From: CAVTND01 sp963735955
GTDB lineage: Bacteria > Pseudomonadota > Gammaproteobacteria > Burkholderiales > Burkholderiaceae_F
DNA length: 64,000 nt
Direction: 5' to 3'
NCBI GenBank assembly: GCA_963735955.1
Contig: CAVTND010000008.1
Coordinates: forward strand, 1-64,000
Shown here: positions 45,557-53,232 of the stretch, one piece after another
Layout of the letters: each line of letters starts with the position of its first letter
Numbering within the stretch: the stretch's first letter is position 1
Made by a program: the position numbers and the translations under genes
Notes under the pieces: model-generated
What the model saw: the letters and a program-made list of their open reading frames with translations, nothing else
Told to the model about the DNA's origin: nothing
Databases searched by the model: none

Positions 45557-46183
45557 TCAGTACCGGTAGGCGATGCCGAGGCTGTAGAGCTCGACGTCGA
45601 AGTCAGGATTGCGCCCGTCGTTACCCTTCGTACGGTCCCAGTCCACGCGAACCGTCCACGCCGAGCCGAAGTTATAGCCAAGGGCAACGCCGTAGATGAA
45701 CTGACCGCTCGAGTCGCGGGTCGACGCGTCGTAATAGGTGATCACGCCGGTGGTGGTGTTCTGCACCGCGGCGTTGCCGGCGACGCTGGCGGTCACGCCG
45801 GCATAACCCGCGCGACCATCGATGAATGCGGGGCCGAGCGGAAGGCGACCCACCACACTCAATGCGAACGCATAGGACTTGACGTCGGCCTGTCCGGTCA
45901 AGGAGGTCGTGCCGGCCGGCGGGTTGACGATATAGGCTGGGGACGAGCCATGCCCGAAGTTGAAGTAGCTGCCTTCTACGCCAAGGAACGGCAGGAACAG
46001 GTAGCCGGCGAACACCTTGCCGCCGAAGCCGGTGTCGTCGCACGAGAACTGCGGGGGAATGTTGTCGCAGATGCCGGAGTACTTGGAGCCGCCGAGTCCG
46101 GCTCCCAGGTATCCCTTGGGGTCCTGGCCGGCCGCGGCGGAAACCGCAATCAGCATCAAAGCCCCAGTCACCAATCGCTTCAT
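45557..46183 (-). CDS. Outer membrane beta-barrel protein (OmpA/OmpW-like)
   Basis: A 208-residue protein with a signal peptide (MKRLVTGALMLIAVSAAAGQ) and a small eight-stranded barrel pattern: 'GYLGAGLGGSKYSG', 'VFAGYLFLPFLGVEGSYFNFG', 'SYAFALSVVGRLPLG', 'FIYGVALGYNFGSAWTVRVDWDR', ending 'VELYSLGIAYRY' with the terminal aromatic residue used for outer-membrane insertion. Two Cys near residues 39 and 48 lie in the first extracellular loop. Role unknown; such barrels are surface proteins or small pores. Confidence 0.83.
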   Translation of the reverse strand: MKRLVTGALMLIAVSAAAGQDPKGYLGAGLGGSKYSGICDNIPPQFSCDDTGFGGKVFAGYLFLPFLGVEGSYFNFGHGSSPAYIVNPPAGTTSLTGQADVKSYAFALSVVGRLPLGPAFIDGRAGYAGVTASVAGNAAVQNTTTGVITYYDASTRDSSGQFIYGVALGYNFGSAWTVRVDWDRTKGNDGRNPDFDVELYSLGIAYRY

Positions 46184-46364
46184 GTCTGCTCCTCGAGAGT
46201 GGTCGAAGCCAGTCTAGACGGCAGGCGTAGCGCCTTCAAGCTGAAAACGGCAGGTAGAGCCGGCCAGTTCAGGCGAAGCATTCGTGGTTCCGTGCAATCA
46301 TGCCGCCCGATACGGCCACGATCGACACGCCGAAATCACATTTCTGAAATACCTGTGAGTGTCC

Positions 46365-47288
46365 ATGTCACGACTTCGTAATCTCGATTGTTCCCGGCTG
46401 GCGGTGTTCCTGGCGACGGTCCTCCTCGGCCTGCTCTTTTCTGCTGCCCAGGCACAGGCACCGACGACACAGCGTGGCTTCATGTGGGAGATTCGCAAGG
46501 GCACCCAGTCAGCGCTATTGATGGGGACGATCCATGTCGGGCGGCCCGAGTTCTACCCCTTGCCGGCACCACAGCTGGCCCGCCTCAATGCAATTGACGC
46601 CATAGTGCTCGAAGCCGACGTGACCGATGCCGCGCGTGCGATAGCGGCAACCCAGAAATATGCGGTGTATGGACAAGGCGAAGCGGGCCTGGACACACGG
46701 CTGCCGGCGGAGCTCAAGGGCCGGATCGAATCGATCATGACACGCAACGGACTCGACCCGGCTCCGATGTGGCGCATGAAGCCGTGGATGCTTGCCACCG
46801 TGCTTGCCTTGTTCGAGGCCGCACAAGCCGGCTACATGCCCGCGCTGTCCGTCGAGGCTTATCTGACGCGGGTCGCACGGGAGTCCGGCAAGCCGATCCG
46901 GGAACTGGAAGGTATCGACTTGCAGTTCGAGCTGTTCGAGGGCGCGAGCTGGAACACACAAGTTGCATTTCTCGATGAAGCGGTCAACGCGGTCGAAAAC
47001 AAATCGGCGCGGCGCGAGATCAACCGCATCACGCAAGCCTGGGAGACCAGTGATCGGGCCGCGCTCGAGCGACTCTATTCAGAGATGCGTGCGCAGACCT
47101 CCCCCGGGGCGCGCTTCACGGTCGACACCATCCTGCTGAGCCGGCATCCGGCGATGGTCCAGCGGATCGAAGCGATGATGGGCGACGGCAAGCGTTACGC
47201 ATTTGCGGTGGGCTCTTTGCATATGGCCGGCCCGCAGGGGCTGGTCGAACTGTTGCGTGCGCGCGGGTACACCGTAACTCCGCTGTAA
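46365..47288 (+). CDS. TraB/GumN family protein
   Basis: A 307-residue exported protein: signal segment 'LAVFLATVLLGLLFSAAQAQA', then the TraB/GumN fold with 'ALLMGTIHVGRPEFYPL' (the GTIH motif), 'DAIVLEADVTD' (conserved Glu), and the C-terminal 'RYAFAVGSLHMAGPQGLVELLRARGYTV' (GxxH). These histidines and glutamates make the metal site of the TIKI/TraB superfamily, putative metalloproteases. Substrate unknown. ATG 46365 is used; GTG 46359 is an alternative. pdeM follows on the same strand 38 bp later. Confidence 0.88.
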   Translation: MSRLRNLDCSRLAVFLATVLLGLLFSAAQAQAPTTQRGFMWEIRKGTQSALLMGTIHVGRPEFYPLPAPQLARLNAIDAIVLEADVTDAARAIAATQKYAVYGQGEAGLDTRLPAELKGRIESIMTRNGLDPAPMWRMKPWMLATVLALFEAAQAGYMPALSVEAYLTRVARESGKPIRELEGIDLQFELFEGASWNTQVAFLDEAVNAVENKSARREINRITQAWETSDRAALERLYSEMRAQTSPGARFTVDTILLSRHPAMVQRIEAMMGDGKRYAFAVGSLHMAGPQGLVELLRARGYTVTPL

Positions 47289-47326
47289 CCAGTCCCGAAG
47301 TAGCGGGGAGGCAAACCGTAAAGGCG

Positions 47327-48031
47327 ATGAGACGGAGCTTCGGACTGGATGAGCACCTTCCCGTCACATTGGGTGGTGAACTCGCGCGCCTGCTGCCGGA
47401 GGGCGCCTTGTTGCTCGAGTCGCGTCGATGGCTGGTGATCGCCGATGCTCACTTCGGCAAGGGTGCGGCGTTTCGTGCGCGCGGAGTGCCGGTACCGCTA
47501 GGATCGACCGCGGCTACCCTGCAGCGACTTGACTTCCTGATTGAGCGCGAACAGCCGGATGTCGTGGTGTTTCTCGGCGATCTGTTCCATGCGCGGGAGT
47601 CGCATTCAGACGCGACGCTGTCCGCTCTGTATGCCTGGCGCGCGCGACATGCTGCCCTTGGACTGATATTGGTCGAGGGCAATCACGATCTCGCCGCGGG
47701 CCCACCGCCGGCGCAACTTCGTCTGCAGGTAGAGACCGAACCATGGCGGCTTGGGTCAATCGCGTTCTGCCATCACCCGCAACGACTTGACGATGTGATT
47801 GTGCTGGCGGGACATTTGCATCCGGCCGTGCGCCTTGTCGGCCGTGCCGGCGACAGTTTGCGACTGCCGTGTTTCTGGCTACGGCATGGTCTTGCCATCT
47901 TGCCGGCGTTTGGTTGCTTCACCGGCTCTGCCTGTATCGAACGGGAGGCAGGCGACCGCGTGATTGCGATTGCCGAAAGGCGACTGTACGAAATTCCGTC
48001 GACTCAGGCTCAGGCGGCGACGGTGTCCTGA
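47327..48031 (+). CDS. pdeM: Ligase-associated DNA damage response endonuclease PdeM
   Basis: A 234-residue metallophosphoesterase. All binuclear metal motifs are visible: 'IADAHFGKG' (DxH), 'FLGDLFHAR' (GDxxH), 'VEGNHDL' (GNHD), 'FCHHP', and 'LAGHLHPAV' (GHxH). The N-terminal 'LGGELARLLPEGALLLE' and the C-terminal 'LPAFGCFTGSACI' mark the PdeM subgroup, which is normally encoded with an ATP-dependent DNA ligase, an exonuclease and the Lhr-type helicase. Here its expected helicase partner lies 24 kb away and the ligase is not in the window. Its last 22 bases overlap the converging dioxygenase gene. Confidence 0.9.
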   Translation: MRRSFGLDEHLPVTLGGELARLLPEGALLLESRRWLVIADAHFGKGAAFRARGVPVPLGSTAATLQRLDFLIEREQPDVVVFLGDLFHARESHSDATLSALYAWRARHAALGLILVEGNHDLAAGPPPAQLRLQVETEPWRLGSIAFCHHPQRLDDVIVLAGHLHPAVRLVGRAGDSLRLPCFWLRHGLAILPAFGCFTGSACIEREAGDRVIAIAERRLYEIPSTQAQAATVS

Positions 48032-48837
48032 CCACGGAACAGGTACGCGTCCATCGCCAGTACCGCGCTGTCGGTTCCGGCGTCGAGGTGTTCGACGCGA
48101 GGGTGCGCGCCGGCCGCGCCGAGCGCCACAAAGAGCGGCAGGAAATGTTCGGGCGTCGGGTGCGCGCGCACGGCGTGAGGCGCTAGCTCTCGCCAGCGTA
48201 AAAGCCTCGTGCGGTCGTCGTTCCTCAGCGCCTCATCGATCCAGTGTCGAAATTCCTCGACATAGGGTGCCGCCGCACCTTCGGCGATCGCCATCGAACC
48301 GCGCGCGCGCGCGGCGCTGATCCATTCGCCCAGATTGTGTGTCATATGGCCTGAGCCGATGATCAGCACGTTCTCCGTGGTCAAGGGCGCCAGCGCAGAG
48401 CCGATCCGCAGGTGATGATCAGCACCGAGGGAAGGCTGGATCGAGACCTGCGCCACCGGGATGTCGGCGCCCGGAAACATTCGCCGCAATGGCACCCAGG
48501 CGCCATGGTCCAGTCCACGGCAGCTGTTGGCGGTCGCACCCAGTCCGGCATTACGCAGAAGTTCAACCGCCCGCGTTCCGATCGCGCGCGCGCCCGGCGC
48601 CGGGTAGCGAATCTTGTACAGCTCCTCCGGAAAGCCGCCGAAGTCGTGAATTGTTTCTGGCTGTGCTGAGGTAGCCACCATCGGCAGCTCGGTTTCCCAG
48701 TGAGCCGATGCGATCAGCACGGCGGACGGCCGTGCCAGGCGTGCTCCAAGGGATGCCCACAGTTCGCCGCCTCGCCCCGCCTCGACGGCGTGCATGGGCG
48801 AGCCGTGCGAGAGGAAGACGGTCGGGAGCGCATTCAT
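48010..48837 (-). CDS. DODA-type extradiol ring-opening dioxygenase (LigB family)
   Basis: A 275-residue class III extradiol dioxygenase of the 4,5-DOPA dioxygenase type. Metal and catalytic histidines lie in 'VFLSHGSPMHAV', 'IASAHWETELP', 'GLDHGAWVPL', 'IGSGHMTHNLG' and 'HPTPEHFLPLFVALGA'. It would open catechol-type rings using Fe(II) or Zn(II). Start ATG 48837; the frame upstream is not coding-like. It is in line with doxX, and both are divergent from a LysR gene, a common arrangement where DoxX, a DODA dioxygenase and a LysR regulator respond together to quinones or aromatic stress. Confidence 0.89.
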   Translation of the reverse strand: MNALPTVFLSHGSPMHAVEAGRGGELWASLGARLARPSAVLIASAHWETELPMVATSAQPETIHDFGGFPEELYKIRYPAPGARAIGTRAVELLRNAGLGATANSCRGLDHGAWVPLRRMFPGADIPVAQVSIQPSLGADHHLRIGSALAPLTTENVLIIGSGHMTHNLGEWISAARARGSMAIAEGAAAPYVEEFRHWIDEALRNDDRTRLLRWRELAPHAVRAHPTPEHFLPLFVALGAAGAHPRVEHLDAGTDSAVLAMDAYLFRGQDTVAA

Positions 48838-48965
48838 GGAATTTCCTTCGCCAGCGACAACGGCAGTCCGGCCTCGCATAGAACGATATGCCGAGACAGC
48901 GAACAGGCGCCGCGCGAGTGAAACAGTTTCATTGGAGATCCTAGAGCAGGGTATTGAAAAGTGGT

Positions 48966-49391
48966 TCAGGCAGTGCGCAACTGGATTGCGCGGTGCCCAA
49001 ATGCACGCGACAGTGCAAAGGCGCCGTCGCCGAGCAGGGCTTGCACGAGCGCTGCCACTGTCAGGAACGCCGGGTACTCCCAGCCGCCGTTGGGCGCGGT
49101 GAACAACCAGCCATTCCCGGCGTGGGCCCAGGTGGCGCCCAGCAGGACCGGAATGATTAGCGCTGCGACCCAGCGTGTTCCGAGCCCAAGCAGAAGCAGA
49201 GTTCCGCCGACCAATTCTGCGGCGAAGGTCAGGTAGGCCAGAACGGCGGGAAGACCGAGGGATTGAAAGAACTGTGCCGTGCCTGGCAGCGTGAAAACCA
49301 GCAATTTGAGCAGCGCGTGTGCAATCAGCATGACGCCGAGAGCGATGCGGAGGGTCAGGGCGGCGTAAGGCGCCGTGCGGGAATCAACCAT
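48966..49391 (-). CDS. DoxX family membrane protein
   Basis: A 141-residue protein with four transmembrane spans ('LTLRIALGVMLIAHALLKLLVF', 'LAYLTFAAELVGGTLLLLGLG', 'WVAALIIPVLLGATWAH', 'PAFLTVAALVQALLGDGAFAL'). The E in 'FAAELVGG' and the 'GAFAL' end are DoxX features. Some family members detoxify quinones or take part in redox defence. Followed 130 bp later by the dioxygenase gene on the same strand, and divergent from the LysR gene. Confidence 0.87.
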   Translation of the reverse strand: MVDSRTAPYAALTLRIALGVMLIAHALLKLLVFTLPGTAQFFQSLGLPAVLAYLTFAAELVGGTLLLLGLGTRWVAALIIPVLLGATWAHAGNGWLFTAPNGGWEYPAFLTVAALVQALLGDGAFALSRAFGHRAIQLRTA

Positions 49392-49518
49392 CGTTTGGAC
49401 TCCTTGGTTAGGTTGGCTCGGCGTTCGCCGCCGGTGAGACGAACTCTATTGCTTGTACTTTGTGGAATAAATAGACTCTAGAGGAATTGTTTATCCCTGA
49501 TTTAAGGATAATTAGGCT
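49392..49518. promoter_or_regulatory. Divergent LysR/doxX control region
   Basis: A 127-bp AT-richer gap between divergent lysR and doxX starts. It contains AT-rich 'TTGTGGAATAAATAGACTC' and a dyad-like 'TTATCCCTGATTTAAGGATAA' close to the lysR start, TTATCC/GGATAA arms nine bases apart, consistent with LysR autoregulation and activation of doxX. Exact -35/-10 positions were not fixed. Confidence 0.5.
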
Positions 49519-50454
49519 GTGGATCGTTGGGCCGCGATGCGGGCATTCGTTTCAGTTGTCGAGCAGGGGAGCTTTGTCGCCGCCGCTGCTCGCCTTGGAG
49601 TCTCAACTTCAGCGCTCTCGCGACAGGTCGCTGACCTTGAGGAGCATCTGGGTGCCCGTTTATTGAACCGAACCACGCGTCGCCTGTCCTTGACCGAAGG
49701 CGGCCAGGCGTTCTTCGAGCGCAGCGTCCCGCTGCTGAACGAGCTAGACGAGGCGGAAGCCATTGTCAGCCAGTCCGCGGCGACCCCCCGTGGAACGCTG
49801 AAGTTGACCTGTTCGAACAGCCTGGCGCAGCAGTTGATTGCACCCGCCATCGCGCGCTTCGCCGAGCTGTACCCTGACGTGAACTTCGACCTCGTGGTGG
49901 CCGACCGCCTGATTGATCTGGTCGACGAAGGATTTGATCTCGCCATCCGGGCAGGAAAGGTCGGCAGTGACCAGCTAGTCGCGCGACGCCTGGGCGGCAT
50001 GGAGCTGCTGGTATGTGCGTCGCCGGCCTACCTAGCGACGCATGGAACGCCTGAAACTCCTGCAGAACTGGCTGGGCACAGCACGCTTACCTATGCGTAT
50101 GCGAGCACTCCCGGGATCTGGCAGCTGTCGGGAGCCGGCGGCGAACATGAGGTGCGAGTCGGTGGCAGGCTACACGCCAATAGCGGCGAAGCCCTGATCG
50201 CCGCTGCGGTGGCCGGCCTGGGCATCGTCTGTGAACCCGACTTCATGGTTGCGTCTGCACTTGCCGACGGTCGACTGGTACGCCTGCTTGCGCGCTACCG
50301 GGCGATGCGCGGTGACATCTGGGCGGTCTATCCCAGCCGTCGGCACCTGTCACAGAAAGTGCGACTCTTCGTCGATCACCTGAGCTTGATTTTTGCTTCC
50401 AGCCCGCTGGGATCCCCGGTCACGCCGCAGACTTTCCCTGTGTCGCATCAGTAG
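49519..50454 (+). CDS. LysR family transcriptional regulator
   Basis: A 311-residue regulator starting with GTG at 49519. The winged helix-turn-helix fills residues 1–60 ('MRAFVSVVEQGSFVAAAARLGVSTSALSRQVADLEEHLGARLLNRTTRRLSLTEGG'), and the LysR substrate-binding domain spans about 90–295 ('GTLKLTCSNSLAQQLIAPAIARFAELYPDVNFDLVVADR', 'FDLAIRAGK', 'AAVAGLGIVCEPDFMV'). It belongs to the subgroup often paired with DoxX and DODA dioxygenase genes, which it diverges from here. Effector unknown. Confidence 0.92.
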   Translation: MDRWAAMRAFVSVVEQGSFVAAAARLGVSTSALSRQVADLEEHLGARLLNRTTRRLSLTEGGQAFFERSVPLLNELDEAEAIVSQSAATPRGTLKLTCSNSLAQQLIAPAIARFAELYPDVNFDLVVADRLIDLVDEGFDLAIRAGKVGSDQLVARRLGGMELLVCASPAYLATHGTPETPAELAGHSTLTYAYASTPGIWQLSGAGGEHEVRVGGRLHANSGEALIAAAVAGLGIVCEPDFMVASALADGRLVRLLARYRAMRGDIWAVYPSRRHLSQKVRLFVDHLSLIFASSPLGSPVTPQTFPVSHQ

Positions 50455-50477
50455 TGAAGCGCCTCTAGATCCCCCAC

Positions 50478-50518
50478 TTGACCGGCCGGGATCCGGAACG
50501 AATAGTACGAACGTTCGT
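50478..50518 (+). promoter_or_regulatory. Sigma70-type promoter overlapped by a perfect TetR-like operator
   Basis: TTGACC (50478–50483), a 17-bp spacer, then AATAGT (50501–50506), a reasonable -35/-10 pair. Immediately after lies a perfect 12-bp palindrome ACGAACGTTCGT (50507–50518). The tetR start codon is 50 bp downstream. An operator covering the transcription start fits repression of tetR and the fad genes behind it by their own TetR regulator. Sequence is direct; function is inferred. Confidence 0.72.
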
Positions 50519-50568
50519 TTTTGTGGCATTCTCCGCTCCCCAACAGAAATCCGAACTGTCGCTTGCGT

Positions 50569-51393
50569 ATGCCGATCTCCTCCGCCCTTTCGACTATTGC
50601 CGCTGCCTTGCAACCGGGCGCGCCGCGCCAGCGCAAGGGCGAGGTCACGCGGGCGGCGATTGTCGATGCTGCCTTGGCGCTGGCCGCACGTGACGGACTC
50701 GAAGGCCTGACGATCGGCACACTTGCCGACCAGATGCGAATGAGCAAGAGCGGACTGTTCGCGCACTTCGGCTCGCGCGAGGAGCTGCAGCTGGCGGTCC
50801 TTCAAGAGTACGTGCAGCGTTTCATCGATGCCGTACTACGCCCGGCGATCACGAAGCCGCGCGGCCTGCCTCGCCTGGAAACCCTGCTAGAACGCTGGCT
50901 TGCTTTCCTTGCACGCGAGCTCGCGCAGGGCTGCATCATGATCGCCGGCTCGGTGGAGTACGACGACCGTCCGGGACCCCTGCGCGAGCGCATGGTCGCG
51001 ATCATCACCGGGTGGAAGGGCGAACTGCTGAAAGCGATTCGCCAGGCCGTCGTCGAAGGCCAGCTGCGGCCCGACGTAGACGCGCATCAGATGGTGTTCG
51101 AGTTGTACGGCCTGGTGCTGGCGCTGCATCAGGATGCGCGCTTGCTGCGCTCATCGGACAGTCTGCGCCGGGCGCGCGCAGGTGTCGCGCGCTTGCTTAA
51201 TAACGCGCGTGCACCGCTTGCGGCGGACCCAATCCGGAAAGCTCGCGGTCGGCGCGGAATTCCGCGCGGTCCGCCTCGTCGAGCGTCTCGAGGAAGTTGT
51301 CGCGCGGCGCTCGAGGCCGCGCGAAATAGTTCAAGGAGAAGTCATGCCCATTTACAAGGCTCCGTTCCGCGACCAGCAGTTTGTGTTGCATGA
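50569..51393 (+). CDS. TetR family transcriptional regulator of the beta-oxidation locus
   Basis: TetR regulator starting at ATG 50569 (MPISSALST). The N-terminal helix-turn-helix is at about residues 20–66 ('RKGEVTRAAIVDAALALAARDGLEGLTIGTLADQMRMSKSGLFAHFGSREELQLAVL'), followed by a ligand-binding helical domain ('LPRLETLLERWLAFLARELAQGCIMIAG', 'HQMVFELYGLVLALHQDARLL') that ends naturally near 'ARLLNNARA' (about residue 215). The frame then continues 59 more residues of Arg-rich, non-family sequence across the acyl-CoA dehydrogenase start, so the true stop is probably hidden by an indel near 51215–51230. It heads the fad genes, as TetR regulators of fatty-acid degradation often do. Confidence 0.82.
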   Translation: MPISSALSTIAAALQPGAPRQRKGEVTRAAIVDAALALAARDGLEGLTIGTLADQMRMSKSGLFAHFGSREELQLAVLQEYVQRFIDAVLRPAITKPRGLPRLETLLERWLAFLARELAQGCIMIAGSVEYDDRPGPLRERMVAIITGWKGELLKAIRQAVVEGQLRPDVDAHQMVFELYGLVLALHQDARLLRSSDSLRRARAGVARLLNNARAPLAADPIRKARGRRGIPRGPPRRASRGSCRAALEAARNSSRRSHAHLQGSVPRPAVCVA

Positions 51394-53155
51394 AGTGCTG
51401 GGAGCCGTTGATCACTTGAAGGCAATGCCGGCGCTTTGCCGACCTTGACCTTGACACCGCCAACCAGATTCTCGAGGAGGCGGGCAAGTTTTGTGAAGAA
51501 CAACTGATGCCGCTGAATCAGTTGGGCGACGCGGAGGGCTGCCATTACGACGCGTCGACCAAGGCAGTTACGGCGCCGAAGGGTTACCGGGCGGCGTTTG
51601 ATGCGTTTCGGCGGCCGGGTGGCAGGGCCTGGCCGCCGACACCGAGTACGGCGGCCAGGGTCTGCCGCGCTTGTTGCAGATCGCCTTCTATGAAATGCAG
51701 TACTCGACCAACCAGGCATTTGCGATGTACCCGGGGCTGACCAACGGCGCCTCGGAGTGCCTGCGCATCTACGCATCCGAACCACTGAAGAACCTATTCC
51801 TGCCGAAGCTTGTCTCCGGCGAGTGGACCGGCACGATGTGCCTGACGGAGGCGCACTGCGGCACGGACTTGGGCATGCTGCGCTCCAAGGCCGTGCCGCA
51901 GCCGACGGCAGCTACAAGATCAGTGGCGAGAAGATCTTCATCTCCTCAGGCGAACACGATCTCGCCGACAACATCGTGCATCTGGTGCTGGCGCGACTTC
52001 CTGATGCGCCGGCCGGCACCAAGGGCATTTCATTGTTCGTGGTGCCGAAATTCCTGCCCAAGGGCGAAGGCGCGACCGCGACGGTCGGGGCCCGCAACGC
52101 GCATCTACTGCGGCGGCATCGAGGAAAAGATGGGTATTCATGCCAACTCGACTTGCCAGATGGTGCTCGACGGCGCCACCGGCTGGCTGGTTGGCGAGGC
52201 GAATCGCGGCCTCAATGCCATGTTCGTGATGATGAACGGCGCGCGGCTCGGCGTTGGTGTGCAAGGCCTGGGCATCAGCGAGGTCGCCTATCAGAACGCC
52301 GCCGCATATGCGAAGGACCGCATCCAGGGGCGCTCGCTTTCCGGGGTGAAGGAACCTTCAAAGCCGGCCGACTCGATCATCCATCATCCTGACGTGCGCC
52401 GCATGCTGCTGACCGCACGGGCCTATGCCGAAGGGGGCCGCGCATTCTCCTATTGGGTGGCGCTGATGGCCGACCAACTTCACCGCGGCGCGACCGAGGA
52501 TGACCGGAAATTCGCCGCCGACATGATGGCGCTGATGACGCCGGTCCTGAAGGCCTTCCTGACCGATACGGGCTTCGAGTGTGCTTCGCAGTGCCTGCAG
52601 GTCTTCGGCGGCCACGGCTATGTTCGATCATGGGGTATGGAGCAGTTCGTGCGCGATGCCCGCATCAACATGATCTACGAGGGCACCAACGGGATCCAGT
52701 CACTGGACCTGCTTGGCCGCAAGGTGCTGATGGACAACGGCGCCCGCCTGCGCAAGTTTGGAGCCATGGTGCAGGAATTCGTCGAAACCCACGGGACCAC
52801 CGCCGAGATGAGCGAGTTTGTGACACCGCTCGCGGACCTCGGCGACAAGGTGACCAAGCTGACGACCGAGATCGGGATGAAGGCGTTTACCAACCAGGAC
52901 GAGGCGGGAGCCGCCGCGACCGACTATCTGCGCGTGCTTGGTCACCTGATTCTGGCCTACTTCTGGGCGAGGATGGCGCAGGTCGCACTCGCGCGGATTC
53001 GCGCTGACGGTGACAAGGCGGAACCGTTTTATCGTCACAAGCTAGCCACTGCGCGCTTCTACTATCAGCGCCTGTTGCCGGAGACGGCCTACCATATCCG
53101 CGCCGCGCGCTCGGGCGCGGGCAATTTGATGGAATTGCCCGCCGACGCGTTCTGA
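51344..53155 (+). CDS. Acyl-CoA dehydrogenase with C-terminal extension (FadE-like), frameshifts in first third
   Basis: About 600 residues. Start ATG 51344 after AAGGAGAAG. Corrected N-terminus 'MPIYKAPFRDQQFVLHEVLGAVDHL' is typical of this betaproteobacterial acyl-CoA dehydrogenase. FAD/substrate-binding motifs follow: 'GTMCLTEAHCGTDLGMLRSKA', 'GEKIFISSGEHDLADNIVHLVLAR', 'HANSTCQMVLDGATGWLVGEANRGL', and 'CLQVFGGHGYVRSWGMEQFVRDARINMIYEGTNGIQSLDLLGRKV', with the PF12806-type C-terminal extension 'ARMAQVALARIRADGDKAEPFYRHKL'. It oxidises acyl-CoA to enoyl-CoA. Frame breaks lie near 51432, 51608, 51895 and 52106; the rest is clean. It feeds the fadB gene 77 bp downstream. Confidence 0.85.
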
Positions 53156-53232
53156 TCGTCAGGAACAGACTTCGCCGATCGCGCGTGGCGCGATCGAACA
53201 ACCATTCACGGATCACGGACCACGAGACAAAA

